A stretch of 64,000 nucleotides of DNA. It comes from CAZOOK01 sp964581385. GTDB lineage: Bacteria; Pseudomonadota; Gammaproteobacteria; Nevskiales; Nevskiaceae. The position numbers and the translations under genes are program-made. The stretch is from the NCBI GenBank assembly GCA_964581385.1, contig CAZOOK010000021.1, positions 40,674 through 104,673 on the forward strand, in the 5' to 3' direction. Of this stretch, positions 54,156-62,460 are shown one piece after another. Position 1 is the first letter of the stretch, and every line of letters starts with the position of its first letter. Under the pieces are notes generated by a model. It did not search any database and was not told the origin of the DNA. It saw only the letters and a list, made by a program, of their open reading frames with translations.

Positions 54156-55859
54156 TCAACCGTGAAAACCAGTGATATCCCTTGCCGCAAGGTATGCAAA
54201 GGTCATCGCCGGGCCGAGCGTCGCGCCGGGGCCGGGATAAGTCGAAAGGATGGCGGCTGAACAATTGCCGACTGCGTACAACCCGGGAATCACGGAGCCA
54301 TCGGGTTTTGTCACTTGTGCCTTGGTGTTTGTGACCATGCCGCCGCGTGTACCGAAATCACCTGGATCGATGCGCATCGCATAGAAAGGGGCCTTTTCGA
54401 TAGGAGCCAAACAAGGATTCGGTAAAATGTGCTCATCGCCATAGTAGCGATCGTAGGCCGCATCGCCGCGTCCAAACTCGGTATCTTTTCCGGTTTTGGC
54501 GTAGCTGTTCATATTAGCGATGGTTTCCTTTAGGCCCTTCGCGTCAATGCCGGTTTGTTGCGCCAGTTCTTCAATGGTGTTGGCTTTCGTCAGAAACTTT
54601 TTTTCAAACCACTCTTTCGGAATCATGGAATCGGGTTTGCTTTGGTTGTCCATTAATGGACCGACGATATAGCTTTCACGGAAGCGGCGATCAAATACAA
54701 ACCAGGATGGGTAACAGGGATTCTGCTCGCTGTGCTTGGCAAAAAATTCCATTTGATACGCCATGTAGTTTTGTGATTCATTGGCGATGCGTTTGCCCGC
54801 TTTGTTAACAACGCAGCTACCGGGCATGGATTTTTCCATGATCGCCAAACGGGGTTGCGGTTCGCCTGGTGCAGAGAAAGTGGTACACCACCAGGCACCA
54901 TCCATTTGTGCGGTCGCTGCACCGAGCGCCATCCCCGCACGATGGGCATCCCCGGTATTGGTGGGGCAGGCAGCACTCCAGTCCTTGCTGGTGGGTTTGG
55001 GCAGATATTGTTCACGCATTTGCTGATTGGCTTCAAAACCACCCGCAGCAAGAACAACTGCGGTCTTTGCTTCAATACGCAACGTCTTGCCATCTCTCAC
55101 CACGACAGCACCTGTGACACGCCCGTTAGTGTCCGTGACCAGCTCTTTCATCTCCGTGTTGAGCCAGAGCGGCATTTTGCGGTCTTGCATCGAGAGACGC
55201 AGACGCGCCACACCAGCACTGCCGCAAGCGAGGCGGCGGCCACGCTTGTCTTTGAATAACCAGCCGAGATCTGAAATGTAATTCCAGATCAGCTTTAAAG
55301 TGAGTCTGACCCAGCCGGGCGCACGAGTGACCAGCACATGCGCTTCCTTCTGGGTCATGGAGATACGATCAAACAAATACATCATGTGATGGGTCTGACG
55401 CAGCTTGGGCCAGTCTTCCAATTCGGAAATCATCACTGGGGCCGGTTCCATGGAGCGGTGCCCGGTTCTGGCACCGGGCACGTCTGTGTAGTAGTCCGGA
55501 TACATGCCGAGGGATTCGTAGCGCATCTGTGTGCGGTCATGCATGAAGCGCAACATTTTTGGACCTTCAGCGATGTAGGTATCGAGCATCGCGCCGGGCA
55601 CATAGCTGGGTATGGTTTGTTTCAGATATTCGCGCGCTTCTTCGGGGCTGTCTTTGGCGCCCGCTTCCCGCGCATAGTGCGAGCAGGGTATCCAGACGCC
55701 GCCCCCGGATAGCGAACTGCTGCCGCCATATTTCCCGGCCTTTTCGATCACGAGCACATCGCGCGTGCCCATTTCATAGCAACACAGGGCTGCCGTCATG
55801 GCGCCGTTACCGCTACCGACGACCAGCACATCAACGCGGTGATCCCATGCATTGCCCAT
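54156..55859 (-). CDS. FAD-dependent oxidoreductase, 3-ketosteroid dehydrogenase-like
   Basis: A 567-residue flavoprotein. FAD motif VDVLVVGSGNGAMTAALCCYEMG at residues 9-31, then EKAGKYGGSSSLSGGGVWIP, the mid motif VVLAAGGFEAN, TNTGDAHRAGMALGA and the C-terminal YAVGNCSAAILSTYPGPGATLGPAMTFAY shortened here to YPGPGATLGPAMTFAYLA, which matches the end of 3-ketosteroid-delta-1 dehydrogenases and related delta-4 enzymes and fumarate-reductase-type flavoproteins. No signal peptide. It fits the steroid or terpenoid theme of the 23-42 kb island although it lies alone. Which delta position is attacked cannot be read from sequence. Confidence 0.88.
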   Translation of the reverse strand: MGNAWDHRVDVLVVGSGNGAMTAALCCYEMGTRDVLVIEKAGKYGGSSSLSGGGVWIPCSHYAREAGAKDSPEEAREYLKQTIPSYVPGAMLDTYIAEGPKMLRFMHDRTQMRYESLGMYPDYYTDVPGARTGHRSMEPAPVMISELEDWPKLRQTHHMMYLFDRISMTQKEAHVLVTRAPGWVRLTLKLIWNYISDLGWLFKDKRGRRLACGSAGVARLRLSMQDRKMPLWLNTEMKELVTDTNGRVTGAVVVRDGKTLRIEAKTAVVLAAGGFEANQQMREQYLPKPTSKDWSAACPTNTGDAHRAGMALGAATAQMDGAWWCTTFSAPGEPQPRLAIMEKSMPGSCVVNKAGKRIANESQNYMAYQMEFFAKHSEQNPCYPSWFVFDRRFRESYIVGPLMDNQSKPDSMIPKEWFEKKFLTKANTIEELAQQTGIDAKGLKETIANMNSYAKTGKDTEFGRGDAAYDRYYGDEHILPNPCLAPIEKAPFYAMRIDPGDFGTRGGMVTNTKAQVTKPDGSVIPGLYAVGNCSAAILSTYPGPGATLGPAMTFAYLAARDITGFHG

Positions 55860-55961
55860 TATTTCTTTCCCCCGAACACGCGATTTTGGTTATTGGGCGC
55901 AGAGTCTAATGAAATTTGCCGGCGACGGCTTCGCCCTTTCATATGAGTATTGCGGCGAATC

Positions 55962-55988
55962 GGTGGGTTTCGATACCTTTTGCCCACC
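55962..55988. repeat. Hairpin repeat GGTGGG...CCCACC
   Basis: GGTGGG (55962-55967) and CCCACC (55983-55988) flank TTTCGATACCTTTTG. The left part GGTGGGTTTCG recurs at 58834, so both are members of one dispersed palindromic family. Confidence 0.6.
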
Positions 55989-56100
55989 TTACCGCTCCGA
56001 AGTGAACGTGACGGGCAGGATATTCCCGCTCACACGGACTGGCGGCGATCGGAATGCGCTACGCTTACCCCAATTGACGCAGCTGAAGGCCTTGCCCCCC

Positions 56101-56430
56101 ATGAAACCGATTTTTCGCGAAATACCACTGCTGATTACGACGCTCATGCTGCTGTGCAGCACTGTGGTTAACGCCAACGAATCAGCAGAGTCAGATACCG
56201 GAACAGCGCCCGGTGTGGTCGTCAAGGTGGAAAAAAGCATTGAACGCGGCACGAAGGCCGCTGCAAACGGTGTTACGCGCGGAGCGAAAGCCGCCGCCCG
56301 CGGTATTGAGCACGGAGCGAAAGCTACAGCGAACGGCGTCGAGCGCGGCGCAAAAGCAACCAGTAACGCCGCCCATGCCGTCGCCAAAAAGATAGGCGAT
56401 GCGCCCCCTCAATCATCGCCCGGCAAGTAA
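56101..56430 (+). CDS. Exported alanine-rich protein with 11-residue repeats
   Basis: A 109-residue protein. The ATG at 56101 begins a signal peptide (REIPLLITTLMLLCSTVVNANE). After an acidic segment come four 11-residue repeats with the pattern [I/V]xRGxKAxANG: IERGTKAAANG, VTRGAKAAARG, IEHGAKATANG, VERGAKATSNA, then AHAVAKKIGDAPP. Such 11-mers form long amphipathic helices, as in LEA and phasin-like proteins. Similar short periplasmic proteins occur in Xanthomonadales. It may bind membranes or act in stress; that is inference. No neighbour in the same operon. Confidence 0.72.
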   Translation: MKPIFREIPLLITTLMLLCSTVVNANESAESDTGTAPGVVVKVEKSIERGTKAAANGVTRGAKAAARGIEHGAKATANGVERGAKATSNAAHAVAKKIGDAPPQSSPGK

Positions 56431-56562
56431 GATGCCGTGCAGTCCTTGCTCGCCGCGTTCGCGGGACAAGCATCACCATATTCACGATGATTAATCAACG
56501 GCGTAACCCCGACAAGCGGAGCGTATCGGGAATTTCTCCTCGATTCCGCTGCGCTCTTCGGA

Positions 56563-56838
56563 GCTAGGGCGCATCGTCAAATCCTTTGATCGCTGCGACG
56601 GGCTCTGCTGGGGCGCAGCGCAAGGAAGGGGCGACGTGGCGTACTGGATGTACGCGAGGAGCCCGTGACGCGGCGATGCGCCCCAGCAGAACCCGTCCCT
56701 TCGGGTTGCGTCCCCAAGGGCGACGGCCGGCGTTGCAGTCCTTGGACATGGAACCACCATGCCCGGCAGACTGCGCCTTGGCCGACGCCCTTGGGGACAG
56801 CAACGCAGTGATCAAAGGATTTGACGGCACGCCCTAGC
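56563..56838. mobile_element. MITE-like, highly structured 276-bp inverted-repeat element flanked by CTAG
   Basis: Outer arms: GCTAGGGCG (56563-56571) with CGCCCTAGC (56830-56838), then GTCAAATCCTTTGATC (56576-56591) with GATCAAAGGATTTGAC (56810-56825), both exact. Inner hairpin 1: CTGCTGGGGCGCA (56605-56617) with TGCGCCCCAGCAG (56677-56689), extended by GACGGG/CCCGTC. Inner hairpin 2: GTCCCCAAGGGCG (56710-56722) with CGCCCTTGGGGAC (56786-56798). CTAG at both ends fits the target duplication of some IS5-family elements. No protein-like frame lies inside. Confidence 0.78.
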
Positions 56839-56859
56839 ACTGCCGTCGCTGCATCAGCT

Positions 56860-58497
56860 CTACGGCCCTTCTTCCATTGCTTCCAGATCAATTTTCACAG
56901 GTCCCGTCGCCGCGGGTTTAGCTGCGCCTTTCTGCGTCGGATCCGGAACCATGAGCAGGTAATCCGCATCGGGCGTGTTGCCGAGATTCAGAATCATCTG
57001 CGCGGTCTCCTGGATCTGACTGCGCATCGCGGCGTAGTCGATGTATTGGTTGAGCACAACGTCGTTGCCCCAATCAGCGCTGAGCAGGTAGTTGGGGCCA
57101 GCGATGATCTGGATGACGTTGAGCCCGGCCACTTTCGCGAAGGGACCGCTGGCGCCGAAATTCAGTACGCTGCGCGGCGCAAGGATGGATGGAGTTACTG
57201 AGTTGCTGTAAGCCAGCGCTTCGTCATGCGGCGGCTTGCTCAGAGTCGACAACGTGATGGTGGTGACTGACGGCTTGCCGGTCGGCTTGAATTTGCCGTT
57301 CCACTGAAGTTGGTTATCCAGTGCCCCAATGTGTTCGACCTCGATTTCAGCGAGCGCGTGACTCACGCTATCGGAATTCGCCTGCACGTAATGTTTGAGG
57401 CCGGCATTGCCGGCGAAATGTCCGCCATCCATGACCACCGTGATGGTGACCGGCCGCTGGTCCTGCGGCACCTGGCAGAAATAATTGATCAGCGTCTGGA
57501 TTGCGGCTGGACCGTTATCCTCGACCGCGTTGCTGCCGTCGGTGTGGCTGCTGACAATCAGCGTGCGCGATGAATTCGACGGAATGGTTGCGACCAGATT
57601 ATCCATTGATGCGGTGGCATTGACGTTGGCCTGCAACACCAGCTTCGCAGTCTTCGCTATGCCGGTGCGCACCTGTGTAGCGACCCAAAAGCCAGTCGTG
57701 GCATCCAAATAAAGCCCCGGGAGTCCTGCATCGGCGCCATTGAATGGTGCGTACATGTTCGTCGCTGAGGGATCATTGAACGGCAGAATCGCGATCATGC
57801 CCGCGGCGTGCCCCGCCTTCAGCGCCGCTTCAATCTGCGGCACCGCACCCTGCCCCGTCAGCCATGCACTGGCGCTGACCAGCGGAATGGTGTGCTGCGG
57901 ATCGTTGATCGAAAACATCTGCGATTTAAGCAGCACGTTCGGAATGTAGGGCTTGGGGATATTGATCACCACGATCTTGCCGGACACATCGTAGCTAGCA
58001 ATGGCATCTGCGATAGCTTTGTTGCCGAGCTGGACAGTCCCTTGCGAGGTGACCCATGGATGCGGCAAGGCCATCAGCGGTGCTTGGATGCCGGTGGCAT
58101 CGGTTTCGCCCGAATAGGCGACGTAGTTGGCGATCTTTATCGATTTGGATTTGCCGTTGTTATAGTTCAGGTCCAGCGACATGTGCTGTTCCTGCCAGTC
58201 GTAGTACGCAAAGCTGTCGCGAGCAAAACCGGACACGCAACTGTTTTGCATCCAACCGGCGAGCTGGTCCACGTAGCCGCGGTGCGCAGTGCTACCGGTC
58301 GGCATAAAGCCGTGCTCGAATGCGGCTTTGTCCGCCACCCACTGCTTAATCTGCTCCTGGCTCGCGAGCAGGCTCGGATCGACCTGCGTCAACAAATTCG
58401 CCGCGCCCGCATCCGAGCATGCGCCGCCAAGCAACGCCAGCGATAACGTCGCGCTGAATGTCTTTGCTTGCGCATACCAATTCTGTTTGCTCTTCAT
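56860..58497 (-). CDS. Exported M28-like peptidase/PA-domain protein
   Basis: A 545-residue exported protein. The ATG at 58497 has a GGGGGA site and starts a signal peptide (TFSATLSLALLGGACSDAGAA; a lipobox at LGGAC is possible but imperfect). Residues about 130-300 look like a protease-associated insert. An M28-type segment follows: IVSSHTDGSNAVEDNGPAAIQTL (His and Asp metal ligands) and VTITVVMDGGHFAGNAGL. In active M28 enzymes this second motif carries a Glu-Glu pair; here it reads MDGGHFAG, so the catalytic glutamate appears lost. A binding or altered hydrolytic role is possible. The gene stands alone just left of the DUF302 gene, divergent. Confidence 0.72.
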   Translation of the reverse strand: MKSKQNWYAQAKTFSATLSLALLGGACSDAGAANLLTQVDPSLLASQEQIKQWVADKAAFEHGFMPTGSTAHRGYVDQLAGWMQNSCVSGFARDSFAYYDWQEQHMSLDLNYNNGKSKSIKIANYVAYSGETDATGIQAPLMALPHPWVTSQGTVQLGNKAIADAIASYDVSGKIVVINIPKPYIPNVLLKSQMFSINDPQHTIPLVSASAWLTGQGAVPQIEAALKAGHAAGMIAILPFNDPSATNMYAPFNGADAGLPGLYLDATTGFWVATQVRTGIAKTAKLVLQANVNATASMDNLVATIPSNSSRTLIVSSHTDGSNAVEDNGPAAIQTLINYFCQVPQDQRPVTITVVMDGGHFAGNAGLKHYVQANSDSVSHALAEIEVEHIGALDNQLQWNGKFKPTGKPSVTTITLSTLSKPPHDEALAYSNSVTPSILAPRSVLNFGASGPFAKVAGLNVIQIIAGPNYLLSADWGNDVVLNQYIDYAAMRSQIQETAQMILNLGNTPDADYLLMVPDPTQKGAAKPAATGPVKIDLEAMEEGP

Positions 58498-58832
58498 ACT
58501 GCTGTCCCCCGTCGTTTTGATGAAGCTAGCGCGCGCTCGGTGCACTCCCGCGACGCACGCTGCATTTTTCGGTCGATGCAGTATTGCATCTTCGCCAGCG
58601 GCAATCTGTGAACTGCGTCATAGTTCCTCTGCAGTTTTTCAGCGGTGCTTCATCGGAGCGCGTGGCGCAAATTCGAGTACAGCGAAACTCGCCGAGGGCT
58701 CTGCTCGCTCCATCAATGGACTGGGAATGAGTGTGTATTCAAGCGCGTATTAAATGGTCTGCTGATGTCGCCGACAGCGACACGAACGTACTTTTATATG
58801 TAGTTTGATATGCGCATGCCGTTGCAGAGAAT

Positions 58833-58861
58833 GGGTGGGTTTCGCTACGCTCAACTCACCC
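58833..58861. repeat. Palindromic repeat GGGTGGGTT...AACTCACCC
   Basis: A 9-bp stem with one G-U pair around TTCGCTACGCTC. It shares GGTGGGTTTCG with the repeat at 55962 and lies just before an attC-like core. Confidence 0.65.
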
Positions 58862-58879
58862 CGCCCCTCTCCCGCTGCC

Positions 58880-58899
58880 GGGCGGCTTCGGCGTTAGGC
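58880..58899 (+). repeat. attC-like 3' half-site (site 3)
   Basis: GGCGGCTTCGGCGTTAGGC ends at 58899 and is followed by ATC, the same GCGTTAGGCATC as at site 1 (52990-53001). The left half of an attC is missing and a palindromic repeat occupies its place. A gene starts 18 bases later. Confidence 0.4.
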
Positions 58900-58917
58900 A
58901 TCTTGATTGAGGCGTGC

Positions 58918-59331
58918 ATGACATCGTCCAGCACCAACTCCAACGCGGACCGTGGCGTGGTGAGCGTTCGGAGCTTGTATACGTTCGCAGACACCGTGCA
59001 ACGTTTGCTCGCCGCATTCGCGGATCACAGCATCAAGGTGTTCGCGACGATCGATCAGAGAGCCGAAGCGATCGCGGCGGGTCTGACCATGCCGCCGACC
59101 ACATTGATTATCTTTGGCAACCCACAAGCTGGCACGCCGCTGATGTTGGCGCAACCACGCAGCGGGGTGGACCTGCCGCTCAAAGCATTAGTCACCGAGC
59201 CCGAGCCCGGTCAAGTCATGGTTAGTTTCAATGCCGCGACGTACATCATCGAGCGGCATTCACTTTCGGCAGAGCTATTGAATAATCTTGTCCCGGCCGA
59301 GCTTCTGATTACAGCCATCGTAACGAAATGA
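58918..59331 (+). CDS. DUF302 domain protein
   Basis: A 137-residue soluble protein matching DUF302. Conserved parts are the opening VRSLYTFADTVQRLLAAFADHSIKVFATIDQ, the middle TTLIIFGNPQAGTPLMLAQPRSGVDLPLKALV, and the end of the domain in the FNAATYIIERHSL stretch. DUF302 proteins are small, dimeric, and often metal- or heme-linked, but no function is firmly assigned. The ATG at 58918 has a GAGG site. It follows an attC-like half-site directly, suggesting cassette origin. Confidence 0.87.
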   Translation: MTSSSTNSNADRGVVSVRSLYTFADTVQRLLAAFADHSIKVFATIDQRAEAIAAGLTMPPTTLIIFGNPQAGTPLMLAQPRSGVDLPLKALVTEPEPGQVMVSFNAATYIIERHSLSAELLNNLVPAELLITAIVTK

Positions 59332-59396
59332 GCGCGATGAATTCGAACGGTTAGCTCCAATAAACTGGATGCCGCTCGTTGCGCTGGTTCTATCTT

Positions 59397-59729
59397 CTAT
59401 CCCTTGGTATCAATCAACCGACCCAGCTGCTGGTCTGATGTCGTTACGACTTTTGCCGAGGCTTGAAAACCGATTTTGTACATCAGCAGATTGACCATCT
59501 CAGCCGCGACATCAGTGCCACTAGGCGCCGATGTCAAAGTCGAGCTGTTTGCAGAGACAGCATCGGAAAGATGGACTCCGCTTCCGGCCGGGGAGTTTTC
59601 CTGAAAGAGTGCTTGTTGAGGTTGAAACCCCGACGTATTCGCATTGGCGACGTTGTTTGCAGTAACGCTTATCGCCTGCAGATAAGTGTTCAACCCGGAC
59701 AGACCCGTCCCAATCGCAGAAGTGGACAT
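59397..59729 (-). CDS. Flagellar basal-body rod-type protein, orphan
   Basis: A 110-residue protein with both ends of the FlgB/FlgC-type rod fold. The N-terminus GLNTYLQAISVTANNVANANTSGFQ contains the ANNxANxxTxGF rod motif; the C-terminus DVAAEMVNLLMYKIGFQASAKVVTTSDQQLGRLID matches the C-terminal helix of rod, hook and hook-filament proteins. The region between is short (about 40 residues), so it would be a minimal helical hairpin. No other flagellar gene is in the window, while a YcgR-like PilZ gene is far away at 11.3 kb. It may be a secreted or alternate rod component. Confidence 0.85.
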   Translation of the reverse strand: MSTSAIGTGLSGLNTYLQAISVTANNVANANTSGFQPQQALFQENSPAGSGVHLSDAVSANSSTLTSAPSGTDVAAEMVNLLMYKIGFQASAKVVTTSDQQLGRLIDTKG

Positions 59730-60185
59730 GGCGTACTCCCATTCCCAAATAATCTATTAACAGATTACTCCGGTATACGCTTGATTGTATGGCGTATATG
59801 GACGCCTGATCGGTCAATTACGGCCGTTTAGCGGGATAGCGAACTTATCCACCCGGAAACTGACGGCAGCTCGCCATCAAGTGACACTACTTATCCGCTG
59901 CCGCTCGCAGAGTGTGGAGAAGTCTTGCGGCCCTGTGGCTTTTTCTCGCGTCACACCTCGTCACGTTTTCTATCGCTTCGAAATCACCGTCGCGGCGATG
60001 TCGTCTTTCGTTCGACGGATTCCGTTCTGCTAGTTGCGATACCTCGTTCCGGAAGGATTTTCCAGCCGGCGACGCGGATCACCTACCACGCGCTAGATCA
60101 CGGAGATCGAACATGCATCATCAATTGCAAATTTTCTGCGGCCGGCGTTTCAACGCCGGTTCGCGTGCGATTTCGAGGGCCTGAC
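59730..60185. promoter_or_regulatory. Divergent intergenic region with a small palindrome
   Basis: 456 bases between the rod-type gene and the duplicated-domain gene. TAATCT (59750-59755) and AGATTA (59762-59767) form a 6-bp dyad about 20 bases before the rod gene start. The frames crossing the rest are not family-like. The promoter of the three-gene unit should be in the right half. Confidence 0.4.
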
Positions 60186-62438
60186 ATGACCAACGAAACC
60201 ACACTATCCGCTTCATCCGTCGCGGCGCATGTTGCGCCCATGGAGCGGACACATTTCAGTGCGCTGCTGCTCGCGAACCCGAATTATTTCGGCAATCTGA
60301 AGAACAGCGTCTATCCGCCGATCAAAGCCTTCAGCGGAAACACCACTTATGAGGAACTGAAGTGCGTCGGTTATCACCCCGACCTCAATGTGCTGAAAGC
60401 AGTCGTAGTAGTGAAACAGAACTCCGGTTACGGCGGTGGACTGTGCAGCGCCGGCACACAGGAATACGTGCGCTTCTTTCTATCGTTCGACAACGGCGCA
60501 ACTTGGGAAGACCAGGGTTATGCGAGTTTCAACACGCACGATCTGACCGGCCCCAAGCCACTCGATTACGCGGTGACGGTCAAGCCGGAGGTCGGTTCGA
60601 CGTGGTGCTCGAAGGAGTCGCTGCCGCTCGTGCGCGCGATTCTGTCGTGGAACGTCGTGCCGCCATCCGATCCGAATTTCGTACCGGTGTGGGGCAACAT
60701 ACTCAACGCACATATACAGATTCATCCGCAGCCGCTCTATGTGCTCGGTGATCTGTTCACGGAGGCCAAGCTGAAATTGTCGAAGGATCTGGTCGCGGCA
60801 CTGGATCTGTCGGCGCAGATACCCGCGGCGATTCCGAAAAAGCCGACACCCGGCGAATTGCTGAAGGACTACGCCAACAAAGGTGTGCAGGTGCATCGTC
60901 TTCTTTATCCGGAGATTCATCAGAACATCTCCAATCCGGCGATACTCAGCGCGCAGGCGGCCTATGGTTCCAAGGGTTCGCTCGCTGAGCTGGATATCGA
61001 TATCGCAGCGCTGATCGCCGCGATCAATAAGACACAGGGCGACACAGGCTATGAGCAGCTCGACTGCGTCGGCCTGGATCCGAATGGCACCGCCAATCTC
61101 GTCGCAACGTTAACGATCAAGCGCCCGTATGGCTATCTCGGCAGTCAGTGCCAGACGGGCAGCACCGAATACGTCGCTTTCTTCATCGATTGGCTCAACG
61201 GCGGTGGCTGGGAATGGGCCGGAACGACGCAAGTCAAGGTGCACGATTTCACTACGATTCCTGCGGACGGTTTGCGGTATGCGGTTGCGCAACCGATCGA
61301 TCTCTCCAAGCATTTGAAGTCCTGCAAGTCAGGACCGGTAATCGCCAATGTGCGAGCGATCCTGTCGTGGAACGCGATGCCACCGTCGTGGAATCCGAAC
61401 TACGTACCGACCTGGGGCAATCATCTCGATGGCCGTATCGAAATCGAACCCGGAGCCGGCACTCACATCGGCGACTACACGCCGTACCTGGAAGGCGTCT
61501 GCGGCGTGGCTTCATGCGACGTCGATCCAGCCACCGGCTTTGCGCCAGGCGAGCGGCCGTTCGGCGGTTCGGTATCCATCTACGGCTTCATTCCCGGCGC
61601 ACCGAAAATGGGACCGACGACGCAGTATCCGGCGACGTCCGGCCTGCCCCGCTATCGCGTCTCGGTGCGTCAATTGCCGGGCGGCAGCAAGCAGTACTTG
61701 AACGACTCGTTCGGCGTCACGCTGGAGCAGCAGATCGGCGCGGCTCTGCCGACATCGCAGTCGGTGACGCAGTCCGTCGATGCAGACAACTATTATCCTT
61801 ACCTCAACGTGACGCCTGATGCCGCGGCGGGCTGGCAGGAGATGTTTCCGTCGCACCTGCTCGCGGTGTGGAACACGGCGGGCAAGACCGGCAAGTGGGA
61901 AATTCAGGTGGAAGCCTACGATCCGGTCGGCAACGTCCAGTATCCCGCCGGTTCGCTGGCCTGTCTCGGCCTGGGAACGACGATGACCAATCTCGTGATT
62001 GACCTCGACAACGCAGCACCGCTGACGTCGCTGTCGATCACCGGCTTCTCGCGCAACGGCGGACCGGTGCAACCGGCGGCGGATTGCGGCTCATTCCAGG
62101 TCGGCGACGTCATCTATGGCGACTACAGCGTGTCGGACGAGCACTTTGGCAGCCTGTCGCTGGACATTGAGCCGGCGGCGGCGGCAAACGGCGCCAAGGT
62201 GAAGCTGTCGGTCGACGGCTTCGTCACTCTCAGCACGACGTCGCGCTCGTATCCGACTGTCCCGACGACGGGCGAATCCGGCCAATGGCGGCTCGACACA
62301 GCAGGCATGGATCCCTGCGGCTACACCGTGCAGCTGCTAAGCAACGACCGCACCATTGTGAACTGCACATCCCCATGGGAAAACAACACCGCGTTCGTCG
62401 GCTTCTGCCTCGTCGCGGTACCGGCACCGGTCGGTTGA
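60186..62438 (+). CDS. Protein with a duplicated cysteine-bearing domain, unknown function
   Basis: A 750-residue protein without a signal peptide. The ATG at 60186 follows a GAGGG site; the frame stays open upstream, but that part is not protein-like. Residues 54-181 and 289-422 are a tandem duplication: YEELKCVGYHP / YEQLDCVGLDP, LCSAGTQEYVRFFLSF / QCQTGSTEYVAFFIDW, a further Cys (141 / 380), VRAILSWNVVPPS / VRAILSWNAMPPS, and VPVWGN / VPTWGN. Three cysteines per copy are conserved. The C-terminal 320 residues have a beta-sandwich look with several cysteines (CLGLGTT, CGSFQVGDVIYGDY, CGYTVQLL). The family is not recognised. It is followed by two small genes in a tight unit. Confidence 0.8.
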   Translation: MTNETTLSASSVAAHVAPMERTHFSALLLANPNYFGNLKNSVYPPIKAFSGNTTYEELKCVGYHPDLNVLKAVVVVKQNSGYGGGLCSAGTQEYVRFFLSFDNGATWEDQGYASFNTHDLTGPKPLDYAVTVKPEVGSTWCSKESLPLVRAILSWNVVPPSDPNFVPVWGNILNAHIQIHPQPLYVLGDLFTEAKLKLSKDLVAALDLSAQIPAAIPKKPTPGELLKDYANKGVQVHRLLYPEIHQNISNPAILSAQAAYGSKGSLAELDIDIAALIAAINKTQGDTGYEQLDCVGLDPNGTANLVATLTIKRPYGYLGSQCQTGSTEYVAFFIDWLNGGGWEWAGTTQVKVHDFTTIPADGLRYAVAQPIDLSKHLKSCKSGPVIANVRAILSWNAMPPSWNPNYVPTWGNHLDGRIEIEPGAGTHIGDYTPYLEGVCGVASCDVDPATGFAPGERPFGGSVSIYGFIPGAPKMGPTTQYPATSGLPRYRVSVRQLPGGSKQYLNDSFGVTLEQQIGAALPTSQSVTQSVDADNYYPYLNVTPDAAAGWQEMFPSHLLAVWNTAGKTGKWEIQVEAYDPVGNVQYPAGSLACLGLGTTMTNLVIDLDNAAPLTSLSITGFSRNGGPVQPAADCGSFQVGDVIYGDYSVSDEHFGSLSLDIEPAAAANGAKVKLSVDGFVTLSTTSRSYPTVPTTGESGQWRLDTAGMDPCGYTVQLLSNDRTIVNCTSPWENNTAFVGFCLVAVPAPVG

Positions 62439-62460
62439 CGGAATAGGCCGGAGACCCGAC

